Assembly: GCA_022678445.1 (NCBI GenBank)
Contig: JALBWU010000013.1
Span: 1 to 51,535, forward strand
Reading direction: 5' to 3'
Source: Candidatus Aramenus sp. CH1
Lineage (GTDB): Archaea; Thermoproteota; Thermoprotei_A; Sulfolobales; Sulfolobaceae
Length of the DNA: 51,535 bases
Position 1 is the first letter of the stretch. The number at the start of each line of letters is the position of its first letter. The notes below the pieces were generated by a model. It worked only from the letters and a program-made list of their open reading frames with translations, was not told the DNA's origin and made no database searches. Positions 1 through 9,300 of the stretch are shown in pieces. A program made the position numbers and the translations under genes.

Positions 1-429
1 GCTGGCTTCGCAACGCTCTACTACATGGTCCCAATGCTCACGGAAAGGATGTGGTACTCCAACAAGCTAGGTTGGATACACCTAGTGGGCTACATGGTGG
101 GCACAGCAATGGTAGTGGTGGGCTTCGACTACCTTGGAATATCTGGACTAGTCAGGAGGGCTGAGATATTCCCCCTAACTCCTGTATACGTAATAGGAGA
201 ACTTGTGGCCTCTGCAGGGGCAGTAATAGCTGACGTGGCTACCCTGCTCTGGCTAGGAAACCTAGTGATAACCTTACTTAAGGGAAGGACTACAAGGCTT
301 GAAGGGCTCTCTGTTGGCGAAGTAATAAGCACTGTGGCAATGCAACTGGAGGTCCCCAAGGAGATAACGGCAGACATAGGGAAAATAGGGGAAAGGCTAA
401 ACTTGGTGAAGGTATTTACTAGAAAATAA
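1..429 (+). CDS. Heme-copper oxidase subunit I, C-terminal part (partial)
   Basis: The reading frame is open from base 1, so this is the 3' end of a gene that begins outside the window; 142 codons are visible. The product has a helix around YYMVPMLTERMW, another at GWIHLVGYMVGTAMVVVGFD followed by the short GISGLVRR turn, then a further long helix (VIGELVASAGAVIADVATLL) and a soluble tail. A helix pair followed by a G-x-x-G-x-x-RR turn is the usual end of heme-copper oxidase subunit I (SoxB/FoxA/DoxB-like in Sulfolobales), which reduces oxygen at the membrane. The heme- and copper-binding histidines lie upstream and cannot be checked. The subfamily cannot be settled from this fragment. The following gene converges on it with only a few bases between stops. 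Confidence 0.55.
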   Translation, partial: AGFATLYYMVPMLTERMWYSNKLGWIHLVGYMVGTAMVVVGFDYLGISGLVRRAEIFPLTPVYVIGELVASAGAVIADVATLLWLGNLVITLLKGRTTRLEGLSVGEVISTVAMQLEVPKEITADIGKIGERLNLVKVFTRK

Positions 430-435
430 AAAAAG

Positions 436-663
436 TTAAGATGATGCAATTTTTTTGAGTATTTCCTCGTTTTCCGGAAACCTCCTCTCCCCGTAACGGG
501 AGAATATTTTGGATTCGTTTAGGTAGACATCGAAGATACCGTTTTTGCCCTGTTCCAGTTCCACCTTCACGTCCTCGAAGTAAGTCAACAAGTCCCTCGC
601 GAGGCTCAGTGCCCTATCCAAATAGCCACAAGGTCTACAGTACACTATCTTTACGGTCTTCAT
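436..663 (-). CDS. SelT/SelW/SelH-like (Rdx) thioredoxin-fold protein
   Basis: A 75-residue protein with CRPC (a CxxC) at residues 9-12 right after the first beta strand, followed by a helix and the strand-turn pattern of Rdx family proteins. In selenoprotein W relatives this motif is CxxU or CxxC and is redox active. Here both positions are cysteine, so it would be a cysteine-only homologue. The length fits the family. The gene starts at an ATG at 663 with a TATA-like AT-rich block about 20-28 bp upstream (near 678-690), which suggests a leaderless transcript. Family known; physiological partner unknown. The neighbouring divergent gene is NifX-like, which may hint at metal or thiol chemistry, but that is only inference. 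Confidence 0.7.
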   Translation of the reverse strand: MKTVKIVYCRPCGYLDRALSLARDLLTYFEDVKVELEQGKNGIFDVYLNESKIFSRYGERRFPENEEILKKIASS

Positions 664-731
664 AACGGCTGTTTTTGGAATTATAATTTAAATGTTTCTT
701 ATGAAAATGAAAGAAGTCAATTGAAGAAAGA

Positions 732-741
732 TTATTTAAAT
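732..741 (+). promoter_or_regulatory. TATA-like element for the NifX-like gene
   Basis: An AT block TTATTTAAAT is centred about 30 bp before the ATG at 768. A purine-rich GAAGGGAG lies just before the start. The spacing puts transcription start almost at the coding start. Confidence 0.45.
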
Positions 742-767
742 GGAGACTACTTATGTGAAGGGAGAAC

Positions 768-1124
768 ATGAGAATCGTAGCCACATATGACCAGAACCAA
801 GTGCTAAAGCCCCTAGACGAGGCAGACATAATAGCCGTGATAGACGACGAGAAGAGGGAAGTGGAGCAGTACGAGAACCCCGCAAAGGGAGTCAGCAAGG
901 AGGCAGCAATGAGCGTGATACTAGACTTGGGAGCTGAGGCCATAGTGGTCAAGAGGCAGTTCCTATGTCCAGGTTCCTACATGATGTCACAGGGAGCGAT
1001 CAAATACATTCCCACGGAGTATAACACACTAAAGGAAGTCCTCGAGAACTTAGAAGAGCTAAAGAAGGGCGCCGTTGACGAGCTAGTAGAAGAGATGTAC
1101 GCTGAGGCGTACCCAGAGGAATGA
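768..1124 (+). CDS. NifX/NifB-type (dinitrogenase Fe-Mo cofactor family) small protein
   Basis: A 118-residue protein resembling the stand-alone NifX/NafY-like fold widespread in archaea without nitrogenase. It opens with the strand MRIVATYDQN, has an acidic middle (IIAVIDDEKREVEQYEN), and a core with AAMSVILDLGAEAIVVKR that matches the usual helix-strand pair giving the family its 'Fe-Mo cofactor biosynthesis' name. A single cysteine (FLCPGSYMM) sits before the C-terminal helix, which is long and acidic. In non-diazotrophs such proteins are thought to bind metal clusters; no function is proven. The ATG has a good purine-rich site just upstream. Divergent from the SelW-like gene. Confidence 0.55.
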   Translation: MRIVATYDQNQVLKPLDEADIIAVIDDEKREVEQYENPAKGVSKEAAMSVILDLGAEAIVVKRQFLCPGSYMMSQGAIKYIPTEYNTLKEVLENLEELKKGAVDELVEEMYAEAYPEE

Positions 1125-1162
1125 TTTTTTTACTCTGAACCCTTAAATGGTACGGGAAGCAG

Positions 1163-1537
1163 ATGCCCCATACTCCAGTTGGTATTACCATTGCGGATGT
1201 TCTTCTCTTCGTCCTATCTTGGATACTGATTTCTATAGTCGTATACTTCACTTCCAAGTTCTTTACTAGGGACTCTACGCTTTCCAAGGCCTTCCTAGCT
1301 ACCCTAGCAGCTTTGGTTGTATACGCCGTACTCTACGGCATTTCGTCGTTTTTTCTTAAAGGTATCATTCCACAAATAATTGGTTTCATAGGTATACTGT
1401 GGGCATTCAAGACTGTGTTCAACGTAGGGTGGCTGGGAGCATTGGGAATAGCAGTGTTGTCAGCCGTAATGCTTATCATAGTCGATTTCATTGTAGTCCT
1501 TCTGCTTGGAGTTGGGCATAGCTTACTACACGTGTGA
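1163..1537 (+). CDS. Small polytopic membrane protein, unknown function
   Basis: A 124-residue, strongly hydrophobic protein with about four predicted transmembrane helices (roughly residues 8-28, 43-66, 68-88 and 93-120), and short charged loops (FTRDSTLSK). No signature motif is recognised, and there is no signal peptide beyond the first helix. It resembles small Sulfolobales-specific membrane proteins. A TATA-like CTTAAATGG stretch lies about 20 bp upstream of the ATG, consistent with a leaderless transcript. It ends just before the DUF5752-like gene, but the two need not be functionally linked. Confidence 0.6.
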   Translation: MPHTPVGITIADVLLFVLSWILISIVVYFTSKFFTRDSTLSKAFLATLAALVVYAVLYGISSFFLKGIIPQIIGFIGILWAFKTVFNVGWLGALGIAVLSAVMLIIVDFIVVLLLGVGHSLLHV

Positions 1538-1593
1538 TTGAAAAAACTATAAGGGTTTTTAACGTAAAAATAATAAGAGAATTTTTGATTTTC

Positions 1594-2250
1594 ATGGATC
1601 TAGACACTGTAGGAAAAGGGATTTCTTTCAAGTTCTATTCTGCTTACTACCCACCCAAGTACGCCAAGCTAAAGGCCAACTCCCTTGAAGAGTTGTACGA
1701 CAAGGTGCCAATTGCAGACAGACACTCCATATTCTACCACGTCTTTCACCCTATGCTCTCGTCGCACGCAGTACCTGAGGACCTACCTAACGACTTTGCC
1801 TTCTGGGCTAGGGATTCCCTTCACGACGAGGAGCTAGCGGAGATACTGGCAGACCTGCCAGGGGCTGAACCGCTAAACGTGGAGGACATTAGGAGGGAAA
1901 TATTGGAGGTGCTCAAGACCTATGGAGTAACAAACAGGGTTGGGGAATACCCATTCATTTTCATGAGTTGCGTTCCAGTGGTCTACTACACCGGAGTTGA
2001 GGTAAAGACGTTAGCGGAGTTTTTGGATGCTGTAGCTACAGTTCCTGTCAGGTCGATCTTTTACCACTTCGTTTACAAGAGGGTTATAGGTGAGAAAACC
2101 AGGAACGATTTCAGCAACTGGTTGGAGAGTAACTTTGGGCTAACCGAACTGGCAAACGAGCTATCGAAGCTCGACCCACAGACCTATACAGACGAAGAGA
2201 AATTCAGGGGAGATCTCCTGAAGGTTCTAGAGAGGTGGCTGTTGAGTTGA
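1594..2250 (+). CDS. DUF5752-like protein, partner of trehalose synthase
   Basis: A 218-residue soluble protein made of two similar halves. Each carries a module of the form (K/R)xxSLEEL or KTLAEFLDAV, then a conserved S(I)FYH segment (SIFYHVFHP near residue 50; SIFYHFVYKR near residue 155), then an F-x-x-W helix (DFAFWARDSL; DFSNWLESNF). This internal duplication is typical of the DUF5752 family, which I recall being found beside or fused to trehalose synthases. I chose the ATG at 1594 because the frame upstream to 1534 (TTG) adds an uncharacteristic basic stretch. Its 3' end overlaps the next gene by 16 bp, so the two are translationally coupled. Role unknown; a regulatory or scaffolding role for the synthase is inference from context. 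Confidence 0.6.
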   Translation: MDLDTVGKGISFKFYSAYYPPKYAKLKANSLEELYDKVPIADRHSIFYHVFHPMLSSHAVPEDLPNDFAFWARDSLHDEELAEILADLPGAEPLNVEDIRREILEVLKTYGVTNRVGEYPFIFMSCVPVVYYTGVEVKTLAEFLDAVATVPVRSIFYHFVYKRVIGEKTRNDFSNWLESNFGLTELANELSKLDPQTYTDEEKFRGDLLKVLERWLLS

Positions 2251-3449
2251 TAGAGAAGTACTCCGAAATCGTTGGAGAGGCCGAAATAGACGCCTTGTTC
2301 AGGATAGCGGAGAAGCTAAAGGATCTCTCCATACTCCACGTAAATTCCACCAAAGCTGGAGGGGGAGTCGCGGAGATCCTGAACAGGATGGTACCGTTGA
2401 TGAAGGAGCTTGGGCTAAACGTAGACTGGAAGGTTATAAGGGGAGATAACGAGTTCTTTAAGGTCACAAAGTCCTTCCACAACTCACTGCAGAATGGCGT
2501 GGGGAGTCTCCCAGAGAATGCCTTTAAGACATACGAGAAGTGGCAGGAGGTAAACGCTGGGGAAATACCGCTGGACTACGACATCGTCATGATACACGAC
2601 CCACAGCCCCTTGGGCTAATAGACTTCAAGAAGAAGGGAAACTGGATATGGAGGTGCCACATAGACATCTCGAACCCTTATCTTCCAGTGTGGAACTTCC
2701 TCAAGGAAAAGGTGTCCAAATACGACGCCATGATAGTCTCCGCCCCAGTGTTTGCCAGGGACGACGTAGAGACTCCGCAGTTTGTCATACCTCCCTCAAT
2801 AGACCCGTTAAGCGTCAAAAACAAGCCAATCCCTCCCGTTACTGTGAGGAGGGTTCTCTACAAGTACGGCATAGATCTTGACAAGCCCCTGATCGTCCAA
2901 ATATCTAGGTTCGACTACGCAAAGGACCCCATAGGCGCTATTAGGGCATTTAAGATAGCCAAGAGACACGTCGACATGCAGTTTGCCTACGTGGGAAGCC
3001 CAGCCACCGACGACCCTGAGGGGGAAGAGGTATACAAGAAGGTAGTAAAGGAAGCGGAAGGAGAGAAAGACGTGAAGTTGCTCATGTTACCTCCCTACAG
3101 CGACCTCGAGATCAACGCCTTCCAGACCGGGGCAAGCGTTGTCTTGCAGAAGTCCATAAAGGAGGGATTTGGCCTTACGGTGAGCGAGGCCATGTGGAAG
3201 AGGAAGGTAGTAATAGGTGGGAGGACCGGTGGGATACCTTTGCAGATAATCCACAACATGACTGGCTACTTAGTGGACAGCGTAGAAGGGGCTGCCCATT
3301 ACATTGTACACACCATAAGGAACCCAAAGGTAGCAGAGGAAATAGGGAAGAACGCGAGGGAACACGTCAGGAACAACTTCGTGATAACTAGGCACATGAG
3401 GGAGTACTTAATGGTGATGGCACACGTGACTAAGAGGGGAAACCCTTGA
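2235..3449 (+). CDS. treT: Trehalose synthase, TreT-type glycosyltransferase (GT4)
   Basis: A 404-residue GT-B fold enzyme. The N-terminal domain has the ILHVNSTKAGGGVAEIL glycine loop (residues 33-50), typical of trehalose glycosyltransferring synthases, which make trehalose from an NDP-glucose and glucose. The acceptor-side DPQPLG and a WRCHIDIS segment follow. The C-terminal Rossmann domain starts near VQISRFDYAKDP and contains the E-x7-E donor-binding motif as EGFGLTVSE (about residue 310) followed by GRTGGIPLQI. Length matches the family. The GTG start at 2235 lies inside the end of the upstream gene, and a GAGGTGG run overlaps it. TreY/TreZ is the other common Sulfolobales route; neither is in this window. 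Trehalose would act as a compatible solute. Confidence 0.85.
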   Translation: MAVELIEKYSEIVGEAEIDALFRIAEKLKDLSILHVNSTKAGGGVAEILNRMVPLMKELGLNVDWKVIRGDNEFFKVTKSFHNSLQNGVGSLPENAFKTYEKWQEVNAGEIPLDYDIVMIHDPQPLGLIDFKKKGNWIWRCHIDISNPYLPVWNFLKEKVSKYDAMIVSAPVFARDDVETPQFVIPPSIDPLSVKNKPIPPVTVRRVLYKYGIDLDKPLIVQISRFDYAKDPIGAIRAFKIAKRHVDMQFAYVGSPATDDPEGEEVYKKVVKEAEGEKDVKLLMLPPYSDLEINAFQTGASVVLQKSIKEGFGLTVSEAMWKRKVVIGGRTGGIPLQIIHNMTGYLVDSVEGAAHYIVHTIRNPKVAEEIGKNAREHVRNNFVITRHMREYLMVMAHVTKRGNP

Positions 3450-4538
3450 CTAGGGAGAGAGCTTAGCTATGAAAAAGCCCTCCGTCCCGTGCACGTGAGG
3501 GTACGTTCTGATCACCCTAAGCCAAACCTTGCTTTTCCTGTACCCGAACTTGGTAGGATCGTCGTTTACCTTGACCAACTTATCTTGGTACTCCTCCACA
3601 GCCTTTTCCCCCTCCTCCGGGAAAAGGGAACATGTTGTGTAAACCACATCAGACCCAAATCTCATTGCCTCCCTCAGGATCATCCTCTGTACTCTGACCA
3701 AGGACATCAACTCGTCCTTGGTAAGCCTCATGAAGACGGAGGGGTCTACGTTTACGGTACCGCTGTTGGTACAGGGGGCGTCAATGAACACCTTCACCCT
3801 CCTGTTCAAGGGCAAGTGAGCCCCGTCGCCCACTAATAACTCCACGTTCCTGACACCCCACCTCTCCAACAGCTTCCTCTGTACCTCTACCCTGGAAGTG
3901 GAGACATCTATTGAAACCACGTTTGCCCTATTATCCGTCAACTGCTGGATCAAGGAAGTCTTCACTCCCGGTGCCCCTCCAATCTCCACTATGGTCTCGT
4001 AGGGCTTTGGGTCCAGGACCTTGACTGAGATGACGGAGGCCTTGTCTTGGGGGATTACTAATCCCTGGGAGAACTCCTCGGTCTTGGACACCTTATACCA
4101 CGGTTCCACCTTGAACAGGAAGGGAAACTCGTTGTCCTCCTCTAGGTAGAACCCCTTCCTCTCCAGGGACCTCCTCACCTTCTCGACGTCCACCTTTAGT
4201 GTGTTCACCCTTATCCAATGGTACCTCTTGTATATACCCCTCAGGCTCTCCTCCCCTAGGAGGGCAATAAGCCTCTCCTTCACCCACTCCGGGAATGAGA
4301 AAAGGGGGTCTGGCTCGCAGTCAAAGGACTTCTCCACCGCCTCTCTTAATGAGAGCTCAGGGTACAAGTAGCTCACGTACTGGAAGCACTTTAAGACGTC
4401 TAGGAACCTTACGTAAAGCTCCATCCTGTTCCCCTCAGCCCTCGCCTTCTTGAAGGCAACGTCGAATGCCCTCTCTGGGTTCATCTTCTGGAACAGTATG
4501 TTCCTTATTGCAAGTTCGTAGAGCCTTACTTCGCTCAA
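3450..4538 (-). CDS. NOL1/NOP2/Sun-family RNA cytosine-5 methyltransferase
   Basis: A 362-residue protein with an N-terminal helical (NusB-like) region and a C-terminal SAM-dependent methyltransferase. The SAM loop is EIGGAPGVKTS (around residue 190), motif IV is DAPCTNSG with the release cysteine, and motif VI is TTCSLFPEE with the catalytic cysteine that attacks C6 of cytosine. These two Cys motifs identify the RsmB/NSUN class that makes m5C in rRNA or tRNA. The exact target cannot be told from sequence. The N-terminal RNA-binding part has the WIRVNTLK segment typical of the family. It is downstream of the NurA-like gene on the same strand, separated by about 57 bp, so it may be read through or have its own promoter. 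Confidence 0.85.
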   Translation of the reverse strand: MSEVRLYELAIRNILFQKMNPERAFDVAFKKARAEGNRMELYVRFLDVLKCFQYVSYLYPELSLREAVEKSFDCEPDPLFSFPEWVKERLIALLGEESLRGIYKRYHWIRVNTLKVDVEKVRRSLERKGFYLEEDNEFPFLFKVEPWYKVSKTEEFSQGLVIPQDKASVISVKVLDPKPYETIVEIGGAPGVKTSLIQQLTDNRANVVSIDVSTSRVEVQRKLLERWGVRNVELLVGDGAHLPLNRRVKVFIDAPCTNSGTVNVDPSVFMRLTKDELMSLVRVQRMILREAMRFGSDVVYTTCSLFPEEGEKAVEEYQDKLVKVNDDPTKFGYRKSKVWLRVIRTYPHVHGTEGFFIAKLSP

Positions 4539-4595
4539 ACCAACAGTTTTCTTCTAAGTGGAAATAAAAAACTTACTCAGTTGGACTAGGACTAC

Positions 4596-5651
4596 TCACT
4601 GATCATTTGGTGATCTCCTCATCATCACGATATCTGAAGGGCTAAAATTCCTCTTTATTTTCGAGAACAAAAGCTTAGCGTAAGCGTCAGCCTCGATCTT
4701 CTTGATCTCGGAAAGGTCGTCAGCTATCTTGTTCAGAATTACTACCTCAGGGTAACCGCTGGCTCCCCACGTGGGCACGAACCTTAGGTTTCGCTTTCCC
4801 TCTTTCCCTAGGACGTCTATCCTGCTCACGGGAGATATCTGATCTTGCTGATAGTAGGCGGAGAGGATAGGGTAACCTAGTATCTCCTTGTACTTTAGGT
4901 AGGCCATTTTTGTCCCCTCCAGGTCCCCTGTCACTCCCCTTGACACAACCTCGTCCCAGTCTATCCATCCCAGCGCCACCGGCTCCTTAGGGTGAATCGA
5001 GTACTTTTTCCTTAAACTGTCAAAGAGCCTAGTTACCACGAACCTCTCGGTAGCGTCTTCAAGCCTTGGATAGCTCCCTACGAGGTTCACTAGGAACCTC
5101 TGGCTGAACCTCTTTACCACCCCTATGAACTTGTCGGGGTTCCTATCGAAGATGGAGCTCCTCTTGGATATAAGCTGGTCTAAGGCCTCCTTTCCAAAGA
5201 TCTGGTCGCTGTACACCGGTGGATCCACTAGAGGCCCATCGACGAAGAGGACGTCAGTGTCCTCTTCCTCCATTAGACCAGTCTCCACGCTCAACATCAG
5301 AGTGATAGCCATCTTCTTCACGGCGTCTAAGCCGTAGTAGTCTCCAACAACCCTGAAGTCGTCTACTACCTTAGGTGGTACTTCCCTCTTGTTGGCGAAA
5401 TGACCGTAGACCTTTACCGCCCTGACCATGATGAGGAACACGTCGCCAACGTACACTTGGTACATACTACCGTCAACTGCGGAGGCCGAGTGGGGCCTCT
5501 CCTCCTTCTCCACTTTGAAGAACTCAAGCTCCACGTTGCCGTAGTATACATCCTCTGCCAGCATCTCAACTGATGCGCTCAGCTTCCTAAGCTTCTCAGA
5601 CTCCTCCTTAGCTAGGGCCTCTATCCTTCCCAAGACGTCTTTTGTCCTCAA
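4596..5651 (-). CDS. NurA-like nuclease (paralogue in HerA/ATPase operon)
   Basis: A 351-residue protein with a long helical N-terminus followed by the NurA domain. Visible elements are AVDGS (Asp at about 60, the first metal ligand in NurA), SVETG (Glu about 123) and LFVDGPLVDPP (Asp about 138), and near the C-terminus ASGYPEVVILNK. NurA is the 5'-3' nuclease that works with the HerA translocase in end resection; its known active site adds a Tyr and a His near the C-terminus. Here the Tyr is plausible but the residue eight positions later is Lys, so the His seems absent. Start overlaps the coiled-coil gene by 4 bp (ATGA type). No mre11 or rad50 gene is in the window, so this appears to be a second, non-canonical NurA. 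Biochemical activity uncertain. Confidence 0.7.
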   Translation of the reverse strand: MRTKDVLGRIEALAKEESEKLRKLSASVEMLAEDVYYGNVELEFFKVEKEERPHSASAVDGSMYQVYVGDVFLIMVRAVKVYGHFANKREVPPKVVDDFRVVGDYYGLDAVKKMAITLMLSVETGLMEEEDTDVLFVDGPLVDPPVYSDQIFGKEALDQLISKRSSIFDRNPDKFIGVVKRFSQRFLVNLVGSYPRLEDATERFVVTRLFDSLRKKYSIHPKEPVALGWIDWDEVVSRGVTGDLEGTKMAYLKYKEILGYPILSAYYQQDQISPVSRIDVLGKEGKRNLRFVPTWGASGYPEVVILNKIADDLSEIKKIEADAYAKLLFSKIKRNFSPSDIVMMRRSPNDQ

Positions 5652-6319
5652 ACCCTCACCTTCACTGGCACTCCCATCTCTACTAGGAACTCTACTACCT
5701 TTATGAACCTCTCCTTGTTCCTCTTGGTTAAGGTTACCTCCCCTTTGTCTACCATGTCCACTAGAACGTCCACGTACTCAGGAGGTAAGTTAGAGGACTC
5801 TAGTTTCTCCTTCAGCCTCTTGTTGAGCTGTGTGACCATGTCCTCAGCCCTTTCCACCTCTTTCCTGGCCTCCTCGATATCGTCTTTGACCTCAAATGCT
5901 TCGACCTCCACTTCCTCCCTCAATACATTCCTGAATATCCTGGCGTATACCATTATTTTCCTGTTGAGCTCCTCCACCCTTTTCTTGTACTCCGCTAGGA
6001 CCCTTTCCTTCAGCTGGTTCAATGTGTCCACGCATTTCTGGCTCCTCTCAAATAGCTCTTCCACAAGCTCTCCTAAAGCCTCTGGGTCGTCTGGGACGTT
6101 AATTAGGGCCTCAATTATACCCACGCTTTCCCTGCTCACTTCCTCAAAGTTGTAACTCCTGCAAGCCTCCAAGTTAGCCTTTAGCCTCCCCACAAACTCT
6201 TCAGCCTTCCTCAACTTTGTCAGAACCTTGTCCAACCTCTCCTTCTCGTCCTGGAGGGCCCTGACGTCGGAGCTGTTCTTTACCCTTTCTAGCTCACTTA
6301 TTAGCTCCTGCAATCTCAT
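5648..6319 (-). CDS. Coiled-coil protein of the HerA-NurA-like operon
   Basis: A 223-residue protein that is almost entirely helical and highly charged. Heptad-like stretches cover about residues 1-50 (LERVKNSSDVRALQDEKERL), 90-135 and 145-175 (EEARKEVERAEDMVTQLNKR). A short globular C-terminus (FLVEMGVPVKVRV) ends the protein. No catalytic motif is visible. The gene overlaps the giant ATPase by 26 bp at its start and NurA by 4 bp at its end, so it is translated within the same unit. The most economical reading is a structural subunit pairing with the coiled-coil tail of the ATPase, in the way a Rad50 or SMC arm pairs, but this is inference. Confidence 0.6.
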   Translation of the reverse strand: MRLQELISELERVKNSSDVRALQDEKERLDKVLTKLRKAEEFVGRLKANLEACRSYNFEEVSRESVGIIEALINVPDDPEALGELVEELFERSQKCVDTLNQLKERVLAEYKKRVEELNRKIMVYARIFRNVLREEVEVEAFEVKDDIEEARKEVERAEDMVTQLNKRLKEKLESSNLPPEYVDVLVDMVDKGEVTLTKRNKERFIKVVEFLVEMGVPVKVRV

Positions 6320-9300
6320 CCAACTTCACCTTAAGCCTTGAGTATACCTCGCGTATCTCTTCTCTCTCCTTGTTAACGTTCTCCTTTAACTTCCTCAAGC
6401 TCGGATCCTGCCTATTTACCTCCTTGACCAATTCCTCTAGTCTCCTTAGCCCTTCCCCAAGACTTAAGGCCTTAACGTAGAGTTCGTACAAGGACGTCTC
6501 CTTAAGGGACTGTGAAAAGATAAGAGGGTAATTGTCTAGGCTCATCTTTGCTATTTCCCACACTATGAGGTACAAGTTGTTGCTCTCGTCCTGAAAGTTC
6601 TTCTGGACCATTTCTATCAAGTTCCTGATGGCGTCGAACTCCTTGTTGTTGGCCTTCTGTATGGCTGAGCTCAGTTCCTTTACGAGCGCATCGAGATTCT
6701 CGTCTAACCTCCTTAACAATTCTCTGAACTCCGCCTCTTCCTCTACCTCTCCCCTGACGCCCGCCAACCTCTTCGCCTCCTTAATGACCTCTAGCTTTTT
6801 CTCCACTTCCTCCTTTATCTTGGACACCTTGTTTCTTGCCCTCTCTGTCTCCTCTAGGAAGTCCTTGTACAAGGAGTAGAGGTTGAAGAAAGCAAAGTAA
6901 AGCCTAAAGTAGTTCCTTACGTCTCCTCCCTTAACGACGTTCTCCGCGTTTTCCTTGAACTTCAGCATGGACTCTTTCATTTCGCTCAAGCTCCTTATCC
7001 CTGCACCCCTAGCCTTTGCCGTTATGAAGTAACCATAGCTCACGTCGTAGTTCAACTTTTCCAATACCTCCTTTGCCTTCCCCTCAAGTAGTTCCCTGAG
7101 CTTCCCCGTGTCCAAGTGCCTAGCTATCTCCCCTGTGGCCAGGGACGCGTAGAGCAGGAACTCGACCGAGGAAGACCTCCTTGGGTCAAAGACCTTGCTT
7201 AAATTCAGCTGTCCCCTCTCCTTCAGCTTAGCGAGGGAGAGGATGTAGTCCACTACCACTTCCTCTACCTTTTCTCCGTACCTCTGCCTCAAGTACCCAG
7301 AGAGGGTCTTGGCGAACTCCTTTAGGTAGCTCCCAGCCAACTCCTCGTAGTTTATTACCCCGTTAGAGGAGTTGACAATCCCGTTCTCCGCCAAGTAGTC
7401 AACGATCTCCCTTAATGACTCCTCCGTCTCTATGTCCTCAAGCTTGAACTGCTTAGAGCCAAAGATCCTGAACTTCTCGTTGACTAGCTCGTTTACCTTG
7501 GAGAACGTTGAGGACACCTTCTCTGGATAGACCTCGTAGTTAAAGATAACCCAGTTCAAGGACTGGATAGGCCTCTTGTTGCCCTTAGCTACGGGCAGTA
7601 GCCTCACTTCCACCTTTTTCCTCACTTCTTCACTCAGCTCTTGAATCTGCCTCTTCACGTCCCCTAGCCTCAAGTCCACTCTGTCCTCCTTTAGTTCCGC
7701 TGAACCTCTGTTAAGGAAGTAGTAAAGTAAGTATAGCAACTGCCTCTTAACGGGGGTCGGCAAGTCCAGAACTGTCAAAGTGATCGAGAGCCTATCGCAT
7801 TTCTCAATTATTGCCTTAGAGACGTCCTTTGCGTTTATGTAGTCGCTTGAAACCAGTATAAGCCCGTCCAAGAAAACATCTTCCCTGTGATCAAGAAACG
7901 ACATGAGAGACTCGAAGTCTGACTGGTTTAGGACTTTAGCCAGGGCAACTGTGAACTTCCTCTCTTGGTTGCCCCACTTAAGCACCCTCAACCTGTCGCT
8001 GACCCTCGTCTCCTCGACGTCGCCGCTCAGTAACTTGACCAAGGAGATCACTCCGTCTAGCTCCTTTTCTACGCTCAATAAGTTCTCGTTGACGAACTTG
8101 ATCGCCCTCTCCTTGACCTCCCTGGACTTAAACTCCACGACGTAGTTGCCGACGTTTGTGTTTACAAGGCTCTCGAAGAAGTTCCAGCCGTAGGCAAATG
8201 CCTCTCCCCTCTTCCTGATCAAGAGCCTCTCCACCGCCTTCTTCATCTCCTCCCTTTTAACGCCCTCCTGTACTACCTTGTCCAGGTCCTCTGACACGAA
8301 GACCAATAGGCTTGAGTCGAAGTCCTTCCCAGGGTTATATAGGAGGAGGAAGTCGTCGAGGTTACTGTCCCCCATTACCTCCCTCCAAGAGTCGTAGCTC
8401 ACAGTGAAGCCCTTTATCACGTGTGGGGATAGCCTTCCCACCAAGAGGCTGCCGTCGAAGATCCTCGCCATCAAGCTCTTGTGGAACTTGGACACCTCCT
8501 CTGTGTCCAGCCCCTCTTCCACCTTCAAGAGGTTCTGAACCCTTATGGTCTCCTCTTCTTCGTTAAGCCACTTTGACTCAAGCACACCCTTAAAGATGAA
8601 CTCAGCTTGGTCCTCGAAGGCGTAGGAGTTACAGACCACATCGTTGAAGAACTTTGCGTACCTCCTCCTCTCGGGGGTTATGGTCCAGAAGGGCAAGTCC
8701 ATCCACTTCAAGACGTCGTTGTTGGCATTGTTGAAGTCCAGAAGGCAACTCATCATTGCCAAGAACTCCAGCTTAGTCGGTGTACCTATAACCACCCGCT
8801 TCACCCTTTGGAGGAGGGAGTAGTACGTCTCTGGGAACATTGATGGTAGAACGCTGGAGAAGAGCTTTGAGTAGGCGCTGGGGGTCATGGACAAGTAGAC
8901 CACCTTGTTCCCCTTGGAGTTGGCCAGCCCCTTGACGAAAAGCCAGAAGTCCTTAATCTGATCGGAGTACTTTGTGGTGGCAAAGTCTATAGCAGTCTCT
9001 ACCTCGTCTATTAGCACTACATCGTTGAGCTTAACCTCCTCGAGACTCTTCAAGTTGTTCAAGACGTCCACGAAGTTGAGCTTAGCAAACCTCTTTCCCG
9101 CCTCATTTAGGGCCTCGCTTACTATGCTCAGGAAGGTCGTCTTACCCTGCCCCCAGTCCGCGACCAGAGCTATAATTTCGGGACTCTCCCTCGGCGATTT
9201 AACCCTCGCTATCTCCTCACCTATCTGCCTAAAGAACCTGAGCCTATCAATGTGCTTGGTCTTGGAGACCACGCACTTGTAGAGCTTGAATATGCTTTCG

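Noticed and set aside
1534-1593. An N-terminal extension of the DUF5752-like protein starting at TTG 1534.
   Set aside because: The extension overlaps the end of the membrane protein gene and its basic sequence does not match the family start; ATG at 1594 is better.
5703-6155. A long open frame opposite the coiled-coil gene.
   Set aside because: It is a shadow of the minus-strand coding frame; the translation is a low-complexity Ser/Leu/Thr repeat and lacks a ribosome site.
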